NCBI GenBank assembly: GCA_963726375.1
Contig: CAVSCE010000009.1
Span: forward strand, 372,001-436,000
DNA: 64,000 nucleotides
Source of the DNA: UTCFX2 sp963726375
GTDB lineage: Bacteria; Chloroflexota; Anaerolineae; Anaerolineales; UBA4823
Direction: 5' to 3'
Shown: piece after piece, positions 40,074 to 49,821 of the stretch
Numbering within the stretch: position 1 is the stretch's first letter
Layout of the letters: each line of letters begins with the position of its first letter
Program-made: the position numbers and the translations under genes
Notes under the pieces: generated by a model
The model's input: the letters and a program-made list of their open reading frames with translations, nothing else
Told to the model about the DNA's origin: nothing
The model's database searches: none

Positions 40074-41418
40074 ATGTCGAAAAAAGATCCTGAATTAACA
40101 ACCAGACCAAGAGAGCGAGCTTTTCTTGTAGGCGTCGAGATTTACGGCAAGCAAGGTCTGTTATCGCTGTCCGATTCACTGGCGGAGTTAGCTCTGCTTG
40201 CTGATACTGCAGGATTGGAGGTTGTAGGGGAGACAACTCAAAAATTAGATCATCCCAATTCAAATACATATATCGGACCAGGGAAAGTGGAAGAAGTAAA
40301 AACCCTTGCCGTTGAATTTGACGCTAATGTGATTTTATTTGATGAGGAGCTATCGCCTCGCCACTTCCGCGAACTCGAGCTGATCTTTGGTACTGAGCTT
40401 CGCATCCTTGATCGAACGGCTCTGATCCTGGATATTTTTGCCCAGCACGCAAACACACGCGAAGGAGCTCTGCAAGTAGAGTTAGCCCAATATGAATACC
40501 GCCTTCCGAGGCTCACGCGAGCATGGACGCACCTTGCTCGTCAGGCCGGCGGGGGAGGGGGGCGCACTGGGAGTGTCGGCGGTGTAGGATTGCGTGGTCC
40601 AGGGGAAACCCAGCTTGAAGTAGACCGGCGGGAAATTCGCAGGCGGATAGACCATTTGAAGGGTGAGCTGGAAAAAGTTCGCACCCACCGCAAACAATAT
40701 CGAGCCAGGAGAAGCCGCTCTCGCATCCCTCTGGTTACGTTGGTCGGGTACACCAACGCTGGCAAATCCACCCTGCTGAACAGGCTGGCAGGCGCGAACG
40801 TTTACGTGGCTGACCAGCTTTTCGCTACGTTGGATCCTACAACCCGCAGGGTGCAGCTTCCGCGGTGGATATCAGGCGTTATTCACAGATACAGTCGGTT
40901 TTATCCAAAAACTCCCAACCGAGCTTGTTGCAGCTTTTCGGGCAACTCTAGAAGAGATCGCTGAAGCCGATTTACTTTTGCATGTTGTCGATATCAACCA
41001 TCCCAACTCATACGCTCAGGCTGCGTCAGTTCACCAGACACTCGATGAAATTGGCGCTGGGCATATCCCGGTCCTGACCGTCTTGAATAAAATCGACCAG
41101 CTTGCTGATCCTCATGAAGCCCAAAATAAGATTTCAAACTTCCCAAATGCGATGGCTGTCTCCGCTCTGCAGGGAATCGGAATCGAAGAATTATCTGTCT
41201 CGATCGCAGACCGGTTATACGAAATGTTTACGGATATCACCGTCAAGCTTCCATACCATGAAGGCGCTTTGATCTCGTTATTCCATGAATTCGGCCAGGT
41301 TGAACGCGTCGAGCATATACGCGGTGGCGTGTTCATCCAGGGGAAAGTACCAGGACGCCTTCTTGCTCGTTTTCAGCCGTATTTTGATCGGAAAGAGGAT
41401 CAACCTGTTGGAAATTAG
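40074..41418 (+). CDS. hflX: GTPase HflX, frameshifted
   Basis: Ribosome-associated GTPase that rescues stalled ribosomes. Start ATG at 40074 with GCAGGG upstream; ATG 40062 is an alternative. N-terminal HflX domain (NTYIGPGKVEEV, FDEELSPRHFRELE, LQVELAQYEYRLPRL) and the glycine-rich GGGGGRTGSVGGVGLRGPGETQLE are diagnostic. G-domain: G1 GYTNAGKST, then after a break at ~40860 LFTDTVGFI (G3), LNKIDQL (G4) and SALQG (G5). ~445 aa. The catalytic GTPase motifs lie on both sides of the break. It follows trmFO 57 nt later. Confidence 0.93.
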
Positions 41419-41465
41419 ACATTATCTTTTCACAAATTAAGAATGTTTTCCGATTAGAGGCTATC

Positions 41466-41678
41466 ATGAATAGAAAGTTGAGCAGCTGGGCTGATAATCT
41501 GTCTGATTTCTTCGCAAGTAGAAAAGGATTGCCAATCATAATCGGGATGGTTCTCGTTGTTGTGAATTTTCTTTTACAATTCTTTCCCGGAATCGGGTGG
41601 CTTTCATCCAGCAACTTTTTTCTGCATCTTGGAATCATCCTTGCATTAATGGGTATTCTACTTTCCTGGGCGTTATAA
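41466..41678 (+). CDS. Small two-helix membrane protein
   Basis: 70 aa. After a basic amphipathic start (MNRKLSSWADNLSDFFAS) come two membrane helices (LPIIIGMVLVVVNFLLQFF and FLHLGIILALMGILLSWAL) joined by a short PGIGW loop. It resembles unannotated small membrane proteins in related bacteria by type only. Start supported by TTAGAGG upstream. A terminator follows directly, and it is the last plus-strand gene before pckA. No function assigned. Confidence 0.6.
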   Translation: MNRKLSSWADNLSDFFASRKGLPIIIGMVLVVVNFLLQFFPGIGWLSSSNFFLHLGIILALMGILLSWAL

Positions 41679-41685
41679 CAAACGA

Positions 41686-41718
41686 AAACCCGAAAGGCTT
41701 CTGCGACCTCTCGGGTTT
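41686..41718. terminator. Terminator between the small membrane protein gene and pckA
   Basis: AAACCCGA (41686-41693) and TCGGGTTT (41711-41718) form an 8-bp stem around a 17-nt loop, followed by GATTTTC on the plus strand. On the minus strand the stem is followed by TTCG. Likely serves the plus gene. Confidence 0.6.
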
Positions 41719-41746
41719 GATTTTCATTCAAGCCTGTTCGATGAGT

Positions 41747-43387
41747 TTAGATCTTCGGACCGGCTTTCTTTACTTCTTCGGATGCCTGGTCTTCAAACTT
41801 CTTAAAATTATCAATAAACCTGGATGCCAGCGAACGGTAGCGCTTGAAATATGCTTCTCGACTCGACCAGGATGATGCTGGATCGAGGACGCCTTCGGGG
41901 ATATCCGGGCAAGTCCTGGGCACTCGAAAGCCAAAAACAGGATCAACTGTGTATTCTACGTTATCAAGCATTCCATCGAGAGCTGCGTTGAGCATCGCCC
42001 GGGTGTAGCGGATGCTGATTCGTTTGCCGACCCCATAAGGGCCGCCGACCCAACCGGTGTTGATCAGCCAGCAGCGGACTGCATGGCGTTCGATCTTCTG
42101 TCTGAGCAGGTTTGCGTAATAAGCGGGATGATGCACCATAAAAGGTCCGCCAAAACAAGTGCTGAATGTTATCTCCGGTTCTTCTCCGAGCCCAATTTCA
42201 GTCCCAGCAATTTTCGAGGTGTATCCGGAGATAAAATGATAAAGCGCCTGGTCAGGATCGAGCCTGGCGATTGGTGGCATGACTCCGGACGCATCACAGG
42301 TTAAGAAAATGATATCCTTCGGATGACCGGCGCGCTTCTCCGGTATGGCGTTATCGATGAACTCCAGCGGGTACGAGGCGCGCGTGTTCTCGGTTTGAGT
42401 ATCGTCATCCAGGTCAATTAGTCTTGTCACGGGATCGTAAATGACATTTTCCAACAGCGTGCCAAATCGACGCGTGCAGGCGTAAATTTGAGGCTCTGCT
42501 GTCGGAGAAAGCGCGATGACTTTTGCATAGCACCCGCCTTCGAAGTTGAAAACACCTTCATCGCTCCAACCGTGCTCGTCGTCCCCAATTAGACCGCGCA
42601 GCGGGTCTGCTGAGAGTGTGGTTTTTCCTGTGCCGGAGAGCCCAAAGAAAAGTGCGGAATCGCCAGTTTTCCCGACGTTCGCGGAGCAGTGCATGGTCAT
42701 GACGCCTTCAAGCGGGAGCAGATAATTCATGATCGTAAAGATCGACTTCTTGATCTCGCCGGCATACCCGGAGTTCCCTATCATGCAGAGACGCTGTTGA
42801 AAATTGATCGCAATCACGGTATTCGATGGTGTGCCGTCCAATTGCGGAAATGTTTTAAAACTCGGTACCGCAATCACAGTAAAATCCGGGACGTGCCGGC
42901 GGTAGTCCTCATTCGTTGCGGGCGGGATGAACATGTTTCGGGCAAAGATGCTGTGCCAGGCCAGCTCGGTGATGATCCGGACCGGCAGGCGGTAATTTGG
43001 ATCGGACCCTGCGAAGCAGTCCTGGATGAAAAGGTCCCGCCCCTGCACAAATCCCTGAACCCGGTTGAAGAGGTCGTGAAATTTTTCTTCGCTGTATGGT
43101 CGGTTGTACTGACCCCACCAGACGTGCTCCTCAGACGACGGCTCGCGCACTACAAATTTGTCATTCGCAGCACGGGCAGTGTGTTTGCCAGTGTTCACTA
43201 CCAGCGGTCCAGCAATGCTGAGTTTTCCTTCGTTGCGGAAAATCGCTTCTTCGTATAAAGCTTCTGTTGGCAAATTCCAGTAGACCTTGTTCAGGTTTGT
43301 TAAGCCATGATTTTCAAGTCCGTAATCGCTTTTACGAGACGATGCCTGCGCCTCGGCAGGGGTTTTGATATCAAGGAGGTTGTTCAT
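41747..43387 (-). CDS. pckA: ATP-dependent phosphoenolpyruvate carboxykinase
   Basis: 546 aa from ATG 43387, which overlaps the stop of the aminotransferase gene (ATGA). Catalyses PEP + CO2 + ADP to oxaloacetate + ATP or the reverse. The kinase-1 P-loop FGLSGTGKTTLSADP, the substrate-site RLCMIGNSGYAGEIKKSI, GDDEHGW and NFEGGCYAKVIAL (kinase-2/metal site), and the C-terminal TGWVGGPYGVGKRISI are all intact. Length is close to other bacterial PckA. In anaerobes it often works in the carboxylating direction as the entry to succinate/propionate formation. Confidence 0.96.
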   Translation of the reverse strand: MNNLLDIKTPAEAQASSRKSDYGLENHGLTNLNKVYWNLPTEALYEEAIFRNEGKLSIAGPLVVNTGKHTARAANDKFVVREPSSEEHVWWGQYNRPYSEEKFHDLFNRVQGFVQGRDLFIQDCFAGSDPNYRLPVRIITELAWHSIFARNMFIPPATNEDYRRHVPDFTVIAVPSFKTFPQLDGTPSNTVIAINFQQRLCMIGNSGYAGEIKKSIFTIMNYLLPLEGVMTMHCSANVGKTGDSALFFGLSGTGKTTLSADPLRGLIGDDEHGWSDEGVFNFEGGCYAKVIALSPTAEPQIYACTRRFGTLLENVIYDPVTRLIDLDDDTQTENTRASYPLEFIDNAIPEKRAGHPKDIIFLTCDASGVMPPIARLDPDQALYHFISGYTSKIAGTEIGLGEEPEITFSTCFGGPFMVHHPAYYANLLRQKIERHAVRCWLINTGWVGGPYGVGKRISIRYTRAMLNAALDGMLDNVEYTVDPVFGFRVPRTCPDIPEGVLDPASSWSSREAYFKRYRSLASRFIDNFKKFEDQASEEVKKAGPKI

Positions 43388-44601
43388 AGCCAATCCCTTA
43401 CCAATTTTCGATCGCCAATATAGATTTCATTGGGTGAGTTGGGATCGAGCGCCCATTTAATCCGCTCGATGCTGGTTGTGATATCCTTTATGCTGCCTGC
43501 AAAGCTCAACCTTAAATAGCCTTCCATCCCAAATTCCTTGCCCGGGACCGTTACGACGAGAGCACGCTTGAGCAGCATTTTTGCGAGTTCGACGGAGTCG
43601 TTCGAGTACGCCCGGAAATCGGGCAGTACATAGAACGTGCCGTCCGGTTTTGTGGTTTTAATCCCGTTGAAGGCTTTCAGCTCCTGCACGGTCACATCGC
43701 GATTGTTTTCGAAAGTCAGCCTCAGGTTTTCTACGACGCTCTGCATGCCCGTCAGCGCGCCTTCGGCTGCAGCCTGAAGCACGACTGAAGTACAAGAAGT
43801 GGTCTGGCTCTGGACATTGGTCATGACTTCGACAAGCTTGCGGTTTGTGACGACCCAGCCAATTCGAAAACCCGTCATTCCGTAGAGCTTGGCGACGCCG
43901 TTTACGACGATCAGCATCGAATCTTCGACGGTTTTCTCGGTAAATTGATAACCGGGTGAGGCTTTTACTCCGCTGAAAACTAGCTTGTGATAAATGTCGT
44001 CCATGATCAAGTAGATCTTTTTTCGCTCGCAGTAATCGACTATTTGCGCAATCAAATCTGACGAAAAAACAGCTCCGGATGGATTATTCGGGCTGTTTAC
44101 GATGATCGCCTTTGTGTAGGACGTTACCGCTTCCTCAATTTCTTCAAAGGAGGGGATAAAGCGGCCGTCTATTGGCGTCACGATCACAGGTACGCCGTAG
44201 CACATCTTGACCATTTCGGGATAGCTCACCCAATGCGGGGCAAGGATGATCACTTCATCCTGTGGATTCAAGATGCTGTAAAGGATATTGAATAGAGATT
44301 GCTTGGCGCCAGCTGAGACGATGATGTTATCGGGCGCAACGACCCGGTCGTAGTTCTCTTCTGTATAGCGGATGATCGCTTTCTTTAGTGAAGGTGTGCC
44401 ATCCGGCGGAGTATATTTTACGTCTCCTCCGCTGAGCCGGGCTGCCGAGCTGAGAATAGCGGTTATAGGCGTTTTGTTTTTTGGTTCACCGATGCCCATA
44501 TTGATGACGGGCTCTCCGCGTTCACGCATAATGCGGGCTTCTTCGTTGAGCGCTAATGTAGGCGAAGGTGCGATTGACCTTGCTAAACGACTGATGCTCA
44601 T
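43384..44601 (-). CDS. PLP-dependent class I/II aminotransferase (aspartate-type)
   Basis: 405 aa from the ATG at 44601; the longer ORF start has no support. Fold-type I features: INMGIGEPKNKTP, KYTPPDGTPSLKKAI, VSAGAKQSLFN, LAPHWVSYPE, VNSPNNPSGAVF, LIMDDIYHKLVF. The catalytic Lys is in NGVAKLYGMTGFRIGW and the substrate-carboxylate Arg near LRLSFAG. Matches AspC/AspB-like enzymes that interconvert aspartate/oxaloacetate with 2-oxoglutarate. Coupled to pckA by an overlap, which suits an oxaloacetate-linked role. The gene faces the FAD/FeS gene divergently. Confidence 0.88.
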   Translation of the reverse strand: MSISRLARSIAPSPTLALNEEARIMRERGEPVINMGIGEPKNKTPITAILSSAARLSGGDVKYTPPDGTPSLKKAIIRYTEENYDRVVAPDNIIVSAGAKQSLFNILYSILNPQDEVIILAPHWVSYPEMVKMCYGVPVIVTPIDGRFIPSFEEIEEAVTSYTKAIIVNSPNNPSGAVFSSDLIAQIVDYCERKKIYLIMDDIYHKLVFSGVKASPGYQFTEKTVEDSMLIVVNGVAKLYGMTGFRIGWVVTNRKLVEVMTNVQSQTTSCTSVVLQAAAEGALTGMQSVVENLRLTFENNRDVTVQELKAFNGIKTTKPDGTFYVLPDFRAYSNDSVELAKMLLKRALVVTVPGKEFGMEGYLRLSFAGSIKDITTSIERIKWALDPNSPNEIYIGDRKLVRDWL

Positions 44602-44764
44602 CTTAAGTCTCAACTCCTGTTTCAAGGATTCTTTTATTGATGTATTCCCGATATTATTATTGAGTTTAGTACGAATGGTTGGACAAGTCAATGTGACTTT
44701 CATCAAGTACTTTGCAGTAAGGGGTCAACTTCTCCTTAAGATTAATTGTTGGTGCTGGAAAAAC

Positions 44765-44793
44765 TTGACACATCCAGCCGGAATACTTACAAT
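44765..44793 (+). promoter_or_regulatory. Consensus promoter for the FAD/FeS oxidoreductase
   Basis: TTGACA, 17-nt spacer, TACAAT. Its -10 overlaps the first in-frame ATG (44792), so that ATG cannot be on the transcript; the start predicted near 44800 leaves ATG 44813 with a leader of about 12 nt. Confidence 0.7.
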
Positions 44794-44812
44794 GCCTGAA
44801 ATCAATTCGAAA

Positions 44813-47800
44813 ATGGAAAATAATTTGAAAGCAAATCCGAACGATCAGCTTCTAAATACGGCGGAAAAACTTAAGAAAAATCTCTCCGGGCAGGTCAGGA
44901 TTGACCACACCGCCAGACTGCTGTACAGCACGGATGCGTCGATCTATCAGATTGAACCAATGGGTGTGGTATTCCCAAAGGATATTGATGACCTCCAGGC
45001 GATCGTGCAAGTATGTGCAGAATATAACGCCCCGGTCATTGCGCGCGGCTCGGGTTCCAGCCTGGCCGGGCAGGCGATCGGTGCGGGCTGGATCATCGAC
45101 TGTTCTCGTTTTCTGAACAGGCTGATCGAGATCAATCCAGAAGAGCATACCGCTCTAGTGGAGCCCGGCCTGATTTTAAATTCGTTAAACAAGCAGGCGT
45201 CTGAATTTGGATTGATGTTCGGTCCGGATCCAGCTTCTGCCGAGCGCGCATCAATGGGGGGGTGCATATCTAATAATGCTGCCGGCGCCCATTCGATCTG
45301 CTACGGCATGACTGCTGACCATGTTATTGGATTGGATGTCGTCCTTTCGGACGGAGCTGCTGTTGAGCTGAAGGAAATTTCCACGAGCGCAGCTGTGCAG
45401 ATTGCTGCGGACAATATCGGACGTGAGGCGGACCTCTATCGCGCTGCACTGCAAATTCGGGAAACGAAATCTAATGCAATCAAGGAAAACTGGCCTCGCA
45501 CCTGGCGAAGGGCATCGGGATACAACCTCAACTATCTGATCCCGTGGTCCCCGGCCCAACCTCGGGTCTGGTCGGAAAATAATCCTGAAACCTTGCCGTA
45601 TCCACCCGTTCAATCCGGGTCTATCAACCTGGCCAGCCTGATCTCCGGGGCTGAGGGCACGCTGGGCGTGATCCGCAAAGCGCAGGTCCGTCTGGTGCCC
45701 AAACCCACTTTCTCGATACTTACCGTGCTGGCTTTTTCAGATATCGCTCAGGCTTGCGATCAGGTTCCTGCGATCCTTGGAACCTTTCCATCTGCAGTTG
45801 AGCTAATTCCGCAGAATTTAATTGCGCTTGCCAGGTCTGTGCCCGCCTATGCGGAACAAGTTTCCGTACTATCACCGCTCATGGAATCCCAGGCGGGTGT
45901 GCCTGCATTGTTGGTCGTTGAATACACGGGCGGTGTTGAGCAGCAGATTAGAGAAAAAGCATCAACGTTGGCAAAAAACCGAAAAGCCCTGGTGGCGGAT
46001 TCTGCAGCTTCGCAGAAAATGATCTGGGGCGTTCGCAAAGCGGGTTTAGGGCTTTTTATGTCCCGCCCAGGAGACCAAAAACCCTGGAGCTTCATCGAAG
46101 ACCTGTCGGTGCCAGTCGATCGATTGGGGGAATTCGTTCGTGAGATGGAACGCATCATGGCTTCATACGGGGTTGAAGGTGAGAATTACGGGCACGCCTC
46201 GGCAGGTTGTCTTCATATTCGGCCGGTGATCAACTTGAAATCCGTCCAAGGAGTTCAGACGCTCCGCAGCCTGGCCAGCGATGCCGTAAATTTGACGCTC
46301 AGCCTGGGGGGCGCAGTCAGCGGAGAGCATGGCGATGGGATTTCCCGGTCTGAATGGAATGAGCGGATGTTTGGCGCAGAGATTACCTCGATGTTTCGCG
46401 AGATCAAGCAAGCTGCCGACCCTGATGGTCTGATGAACCCGGGAAGGATCGTCAGCCTCGAAGAGTCACTACCTCTGCCAACTATGAATCAGAACCTGAG
46501 ATTTGGCGCTGATTATCAATCGAAAGGGTGGAAGACGGTATTCAGTTTCTCGAAACAGGCGGGTCTGACCGGCGCGGTTGAGCAGTGCAATGGCGCAGGT
46601 GTCTGCCGGAAAGCCGATGGCGTGATGTGCCCTTCTTTTCAGGCATCGCGGGAAGAGGTTTACTCCACCCGCGGTCGGGCGAACCTGCTCCGGGCTATGG
46701 TCAGCGCCAGCAGTCAGACTGAACCTGTAGTCGAAACCGCCATTTTTCAAGCGCTGGATTTTTGTCTGGCTTGCAAAGGCTGCAAAGCCGAATGTCCATC
46801 CTCGGTCGATATGGCAAAACTGAAATATGAATTCCTAGAATGGTACTACCTGCGCCATCGCCGAAGGCTGCGCGACTTCTTGTTCGGATATATTGGGCAG
46901 ATCGCACAATTTGTGCAGCCGCTGCATCGGATTGCCAATCCCATCATGATGTGGAGTTTAACTCGGATCATTGGAGAGCGCCTGCTGGGAATCAGCCGCA
47001 AGCGTGGGCTGCCCAGGTTCGCAGCAAGATCACTGCATTCGCAGTGGAAAAGATTCAAGGATGCTCAAGATATCGACAAAGAAAGACCGGACCAATCCGG
47101 AACCCATGAGACGGTGCTTTTCCTTTCCGATCCATTTACAGAGTATTTTGAGCCAGAAGTCGGAGTTGCCGCGCTGAAAGCGCTGAGAAGTTCAGGTTAT
47201 GATGTAGTGCTTCTCCCAGTAATAGGGACGGGTAGAACCTTGATCTCAAAGGGATTTCTTCAGCAGGCGAAAAGACATGCAATCAATTTGGTCCGCTCGA
47301 TAGAGGCTCTTGATCCAAAAGCGATTTATCCGATTGTCGGGGTGGAGCCTTCTGAGGTGCTTTGGTTAATGGATGAATACCCGGACCTGCTGCCGGAGGA
47401 CCCAATAGTTCAATCGATCGCCGATCGGAGTTTCTGCATTGAGGAGCTGCTTCTCCGGGTTGTAAATGAAAGAAAACCTGACGCAGGAAAGGGTTCATTA
47501 TCAAATGCAATGCGCATAGCCATTCCCGATCAATTAGGTAATCCATTTTCAAGTTCCTCAAAAATAAAGGTGCTCGTTCATAGTCACTGTTATCAGAAAG
47601 CCCGTTCGCTCCGGGCGGACGGCTCAACAGTTGGAGCAGGGGCGGCCGAAGCCCTTCTGCGTTCTGCAGGATATGAAGTAGAAATGATCGATTCGGGCTG
47701 CTGTGGAATGGCTGGCGCGTTCGGATATGAAGAGGAGCATTACGGACTATCAATGGATATTGGGGAGCTGAGTTTATTTCCGGCGGTTCGTACTGCAGAC

Positions 47801-47908
47801 GAGTCCACCCTGATCGCCGCTTCGGGAACATCATGTCGATCGCAAATCAAGGATGGTGTTGGGAGAAAAGCTTTCCACCCCGTAGAGCTGTTTTCAAAAC
47901 TTGAATAA
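44813..47908 (+). CDS. FAD-linked oxidase fused to Fe-S (GlpC/LutA-type) C-terminal half
   Basis: 1031 aa, intact. N-terminal vanillyl-alcohol-oxidase-type FAD domain: VIARGSGSSLAGQA and GGCISNNAAGAHS. The FAD-linked oxidase C domain ends ISRSEWNERMF with HASAGCLHIRP and SGEHGDGIS (the His-containing GEHGDG motif). A ferredoxin-like block follows: CNGAGVCRKADGVMCPSFQA and CLACKGCKAECPSSVD, two 4Fe-4S motifs. The last ~350 residues have CCG-type motifs (GCCGMAGAFGYEE, HSHCYQK) of the GlpC/LutA family. Likely oxidises D-lactate, glycolate or another 2-hydroxyacid and passes electrons on. Convergent to mmdB, their stop codons directly abutting. Confidence 0.85.
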   Translation: MENNLKANPNDQLLNTAEKLKKNLSGQVRIDHTARLLYSTDASIYQIEPMGVVFPKDIDDLQAIVQVCAEYNAPVIARGSGSSLAGQAIGAGWIIDCSRFLNRLIEINPEEHTALVEPGLILNSLNKQASEFGLMFGPDPASAERASMGGCISNNAAGAHSICYGMTADHVIGLDVVLSDGAAVELKEISTSAAVQIAADNIGREADLYRAALQIRETKSNAIKENWPRTWRRASGYNLNYLIPWSPAQPRVWSENNPETLPYPPVQSGSINLASLISGAEGTLGVIRKAQVRLVPKPTFSILTVLAFSDIAQACDQVPAILGTFPSAVELIPQNLIALARSVPAYAEQVSVLSPLMESQAGVPALLVVEYTGGVEQQIREKASTLAKNRKALVADSAASQKMIWGVRKAGLGLFMSRPGDQKPWSFIEDLSVPVDRLGEFVREMERIMASYGVEGENYGHASAGCLHIRPVINLKSVQGVQTLRSLASDAVNLTLSLGGAVSGEHGDGISRSEWNERMFGAEITSMFREIKQAADPDGLMNPGRIVSLEESLPLPTMNQNLRFGADYQSKGWKTVFSFSKQAGLTGAVEQCNGAGVCRKADGVMCPSFQASREEVYSTRGRANLLRAMVSASSQTEPVVETAIFQALDFCLACKGCKAECPSSVDMAKLKYEFLEWYYLRHRRRLRDFLFGYIGQIAQFVQPLHRIANPIMMWSLTRIIGERLLGISRKRGLPRFAARSLHSQWKRFKDAQDIDKERPDQSGTHETVLFLSDPFTEYFEPEVGVAALKALRSSGYDVVLLPVIGTGRTLISKGFLQQAKRHAINLVRSIEALDPKAIYPIVGVEPSEVLWLMDEYPDLLPEDPIVQSIADRSFCIEELLLRVVNERKPDAGKGSLSNAMRIAIPDQLGNPFSSSSKIKVLVHSHCYQKARSLRADGSTVGAGAAEALLRSAGYEVEMIDSGCCGMAGAFGYEEEHYGLSMDIGELSLFPAVRTADESTLIAASGTSCRSQIKDGVGRKAFHPVELFSKLE

Positions 47909-49036
47909 TCAAACCATCCCGCTTACAAGTGCAAGCAGGACACCGCCAGCGATCACGCTGCCGAGTTGACCAGCAGTGTTGGTTCCCATCGCGTGCATCA
48001 GAATATAGTTATCAAAATCCTCGTCTTGAGCCACTTTGGCAGCCAGTCGGCCGGCCATAGGAAATGCGCTGATCCCGGCTGCACCAATGAGAGGGTTGAC
48101 CTTCCCACCAGTGATAAAAGCCATAAATTTCCCGAAAAGCAGACCTGCAGCCGTATCGAGCCCAAATGCAAATAATCCAAGGATCAGAATGCTGATGGTT
48201 TGCCAGTTCAAGAAACTGGAAGCGGTCATCGTCGAGCCGATGGTAATACCCAAAAAGAGGGTGGCGACGTTCGCAATCTCGTTCTGGGCAGATTTGCTCA
48301 ATCTGTCGACGACAAGGGATTCACGCAGCAGGTTCCCGAGCATGAGAAATGAGATTAATGGTGCAGCATCTGGTACGAGCAGCCCGACGATCAGCGTCAC
48401 GACGACTGGGAATAGAATTTTGGCGCGTTTAGAAACCGGGCGAGGCGCATACTCCATCCGGATTCTGCGCTCTTTTTTCGTCGTCATTAATTTCATGATC
48501 GGCGGCTGGATGATTGGGACCAGGCTCATATAAGAATAGGCTGCAACAGCAATCGGCGCGAGCAGCTCGGGAGCTAGCTTGCTCGCTACAAATATGGAAG
48601 TTGGTCCGTCGATAGCGCCGATCACACCGATCGAGGCGGCTTCATTCAAAGGGAACCCAATCAAGGTCGCCAGGATCAGCGTCCCGTAAATACCGAATTG
48701 CCCGGCCGCTCCCATCAGCACCATCGACGGCTGTGAAAGGAGTGGGCTGAAATCGATCATAGCACCGACGCCTATGAAAATCAGGAGTGGGAGAAGCTCG
48801 GTACTGATCCCCGCTTTGTAAAGCACGCCAAAGATCCCGTTTTCTTCCATCATCCCGGTCAGCGGGATGTTCGCGACAATGCATCCAAATCCAATGGGTA
48901 ATAGCAGAACAGGCTCGTATTCCTTAATCACTGCCAGGGCGATCAGAATTCCCCCAACTATCATCATCAAGACGTTTCCCCATGTGAAATTCGCAATACC
49001 CTTAAAAAGATCGGGCAGAAGATCTTGAATGGGCAT
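47909..49036 (-). CDS. mmdB: Na+-transporting methylmalonyl-CoA/oxaloacetate decarboxylase, beta subunit
   Basis: 375 aa, highly hydrophobic, 9-11 TM helices (WGNVLMMIVGGILIALAVI at the N-terminus). Family blocks: YSYMSLVPIIQPPIMKLMT, GNLLRESLVVDRLSKSAQNE and the Na+-channel residues in GAAGISAFPMAGR and MHAMGTNTAGQLGSV. It decarboxylates the carboxybiotin of the biotin carrier and pumps two Na+ outward. Last gene of the mmdADCB set, 5 nt after the biotin carrier gene. Identity as the MmdB (rather than OadB) paralog rests on the adjacent MmdA, since the beta subunits are alike. Confidence 0.93.
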   Translation of the reverse strand: MPIQDLLPDLFKGIANFTWGNVLMMIVGGILIALAVIKEYEPVLLLPIGFGCIVANIPLTGMMEENGIFGVLYKAGISTELLPLLIFIGVGAMIDFSPLLSQPSMVLMGAAGQFGIYGTLILATLIGFPLNEAASIGVIGAIDGPTSIFVASKLAPELLAPIAVAAYSYMSLVPIIQPPIMKLMTTKKERRIRMEYAPRPVSKRAKILFPVVVTLIVGLLVPDAAPLISFLMLGNLLRESLVVDRLSKSAQNEIANVATLFLGITIGSTMTASSFLNWQTISILILGLFAFGLDTAAGLLFGKFMAFITGGKVNPLIGAAGISAFPMAGRLAAKVAQDEDFDNYILMHAMGTNTAGQLGSVIAGGVLLALVSGMV

Positions 49037-49041
49037 CCACT

Positions 49042-49476
49042 TTACTCCGTAAATTCCAGCAGCGGGTCATTATGGTTGACGGTCTGCCCGATTGAGGCGA
49101 ATATCTCGCCAATTTCACCCGTTCGGGTAGCGCGGATCAGATTGCGCATTTTCATTGCCTCGATTGTAAAGAGCGCCTGGCCGATCTCAACGATTTCTCC
49201 AGTTCTTACCTGCACGTTGACGATAACTCCCGGGATTGGTGCTCGCACGACTTTTGTATCCCTGCCGGTTCTGGAAGGAACAGATCCTGTTGCCTCGGGA
49301 CGAGGAGTTCCTTGCGGTTTCTCAACTACAGGCTCAATCTGAAGTGCCCCGTTCATTTCATTTTCTGGCCAGACCTCATAAGGTTTTCCGTCAACAACTG
49401 CGACGATTGGCCGCTCATTGATGTTGCCAATCTCAACCTCAAAAGATTGATCGTCAATTCGTACGGTGAATTTCAT
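49042..49476 (-). CDS. mmdC: Biotin carboxyl carrier subunit of the Na+-pump decarboxylase
   Basis: 144 aa from the ATG at 49476, which overlaps the upstream stop by 4 nt. N-terminal ~60 residues form an extension with a beta-sheet start (FTVRIDDQSFEVEIGN). A Pro-rich linker follows (PVVEKPQGTPRPEATG). The C-terminal biotinyl domain has the modification motif FTIEAMKMRNLI. The biotin is carboxylated by MmdA and decarboxylated by MmdB. Confidence 0.93.
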   Translation of the reverse strand: MKFTVRIDDQSFEVEIGNINERPIVAVVDGKPYEVWPENEMNGALQIEPVVEKPQGTPRPEATGSVPSRTGRDTKVVRAPIPGVIVNVQVRTGEIVEIGQALFTIEAMKMRNLIRATRTGEIGEIFASIGQTVNHNDPLLEFTE

Positions 49477-49809
49477 GATCTGAACCTTCTTTTTGTGAGC
49501 ATGCGGGTGCGAAGCACGGCCTGCCACGCGCTGACGATTGGCGTAGGTGGTATTGGATAGGGGTGCGGTGTCATGCTGTCAGCTCGCCGGTCCAGAGCTG
49601 CCGCAACTGCAGCTGCAGCAGCTCGTTTGTGCAGGATTTCTTGCTCGTCGGTCTTTTTTTTCAATCGGGCTTGGTTCCGAAGAAGTCTCACGGCTTGGTG
49701 TAAAACGTACCAGCAGCGCCATCACGATCCACAGCAGGACGATCGCTGCAAAGACCAGCCCCATCCCGATCAATGTAATTTGAAGTGCGGCAATCATGTT
49801 TTCGGTCAA
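49473..49809 (-). CDS. mmdD: OadG/MmdD-type small membrane subunit, frameshifted
   Basis: About 110 aa. One N-terminal TM helix (ALQITLIGMGLVFAAIVLLW) and the start of a cytosolic tail SETSSEPSPIEKK. A break near 49655 leads to TDEQEILHKRAAAAAVAAAL, ending at a stop that overlaps the biotin-carrier ATG as ATGA. The family (OadG/MmdD, gamma/delta) assembles and stabilises the complex. The Ala-rich segment and His in the tail fit the group; sequence conservation in this family is low. Confidence 0.78.
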
Positions 49810-49821
49810 TGGATGCCTGCT

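Noticed and set aside
41747..43387. GTP-dependent PEPCK
   Set aside because: The P-loop GLSGTGKTT and the IGNSGYAGEIKKSI segment are those of the ATP-dependent enzyme.
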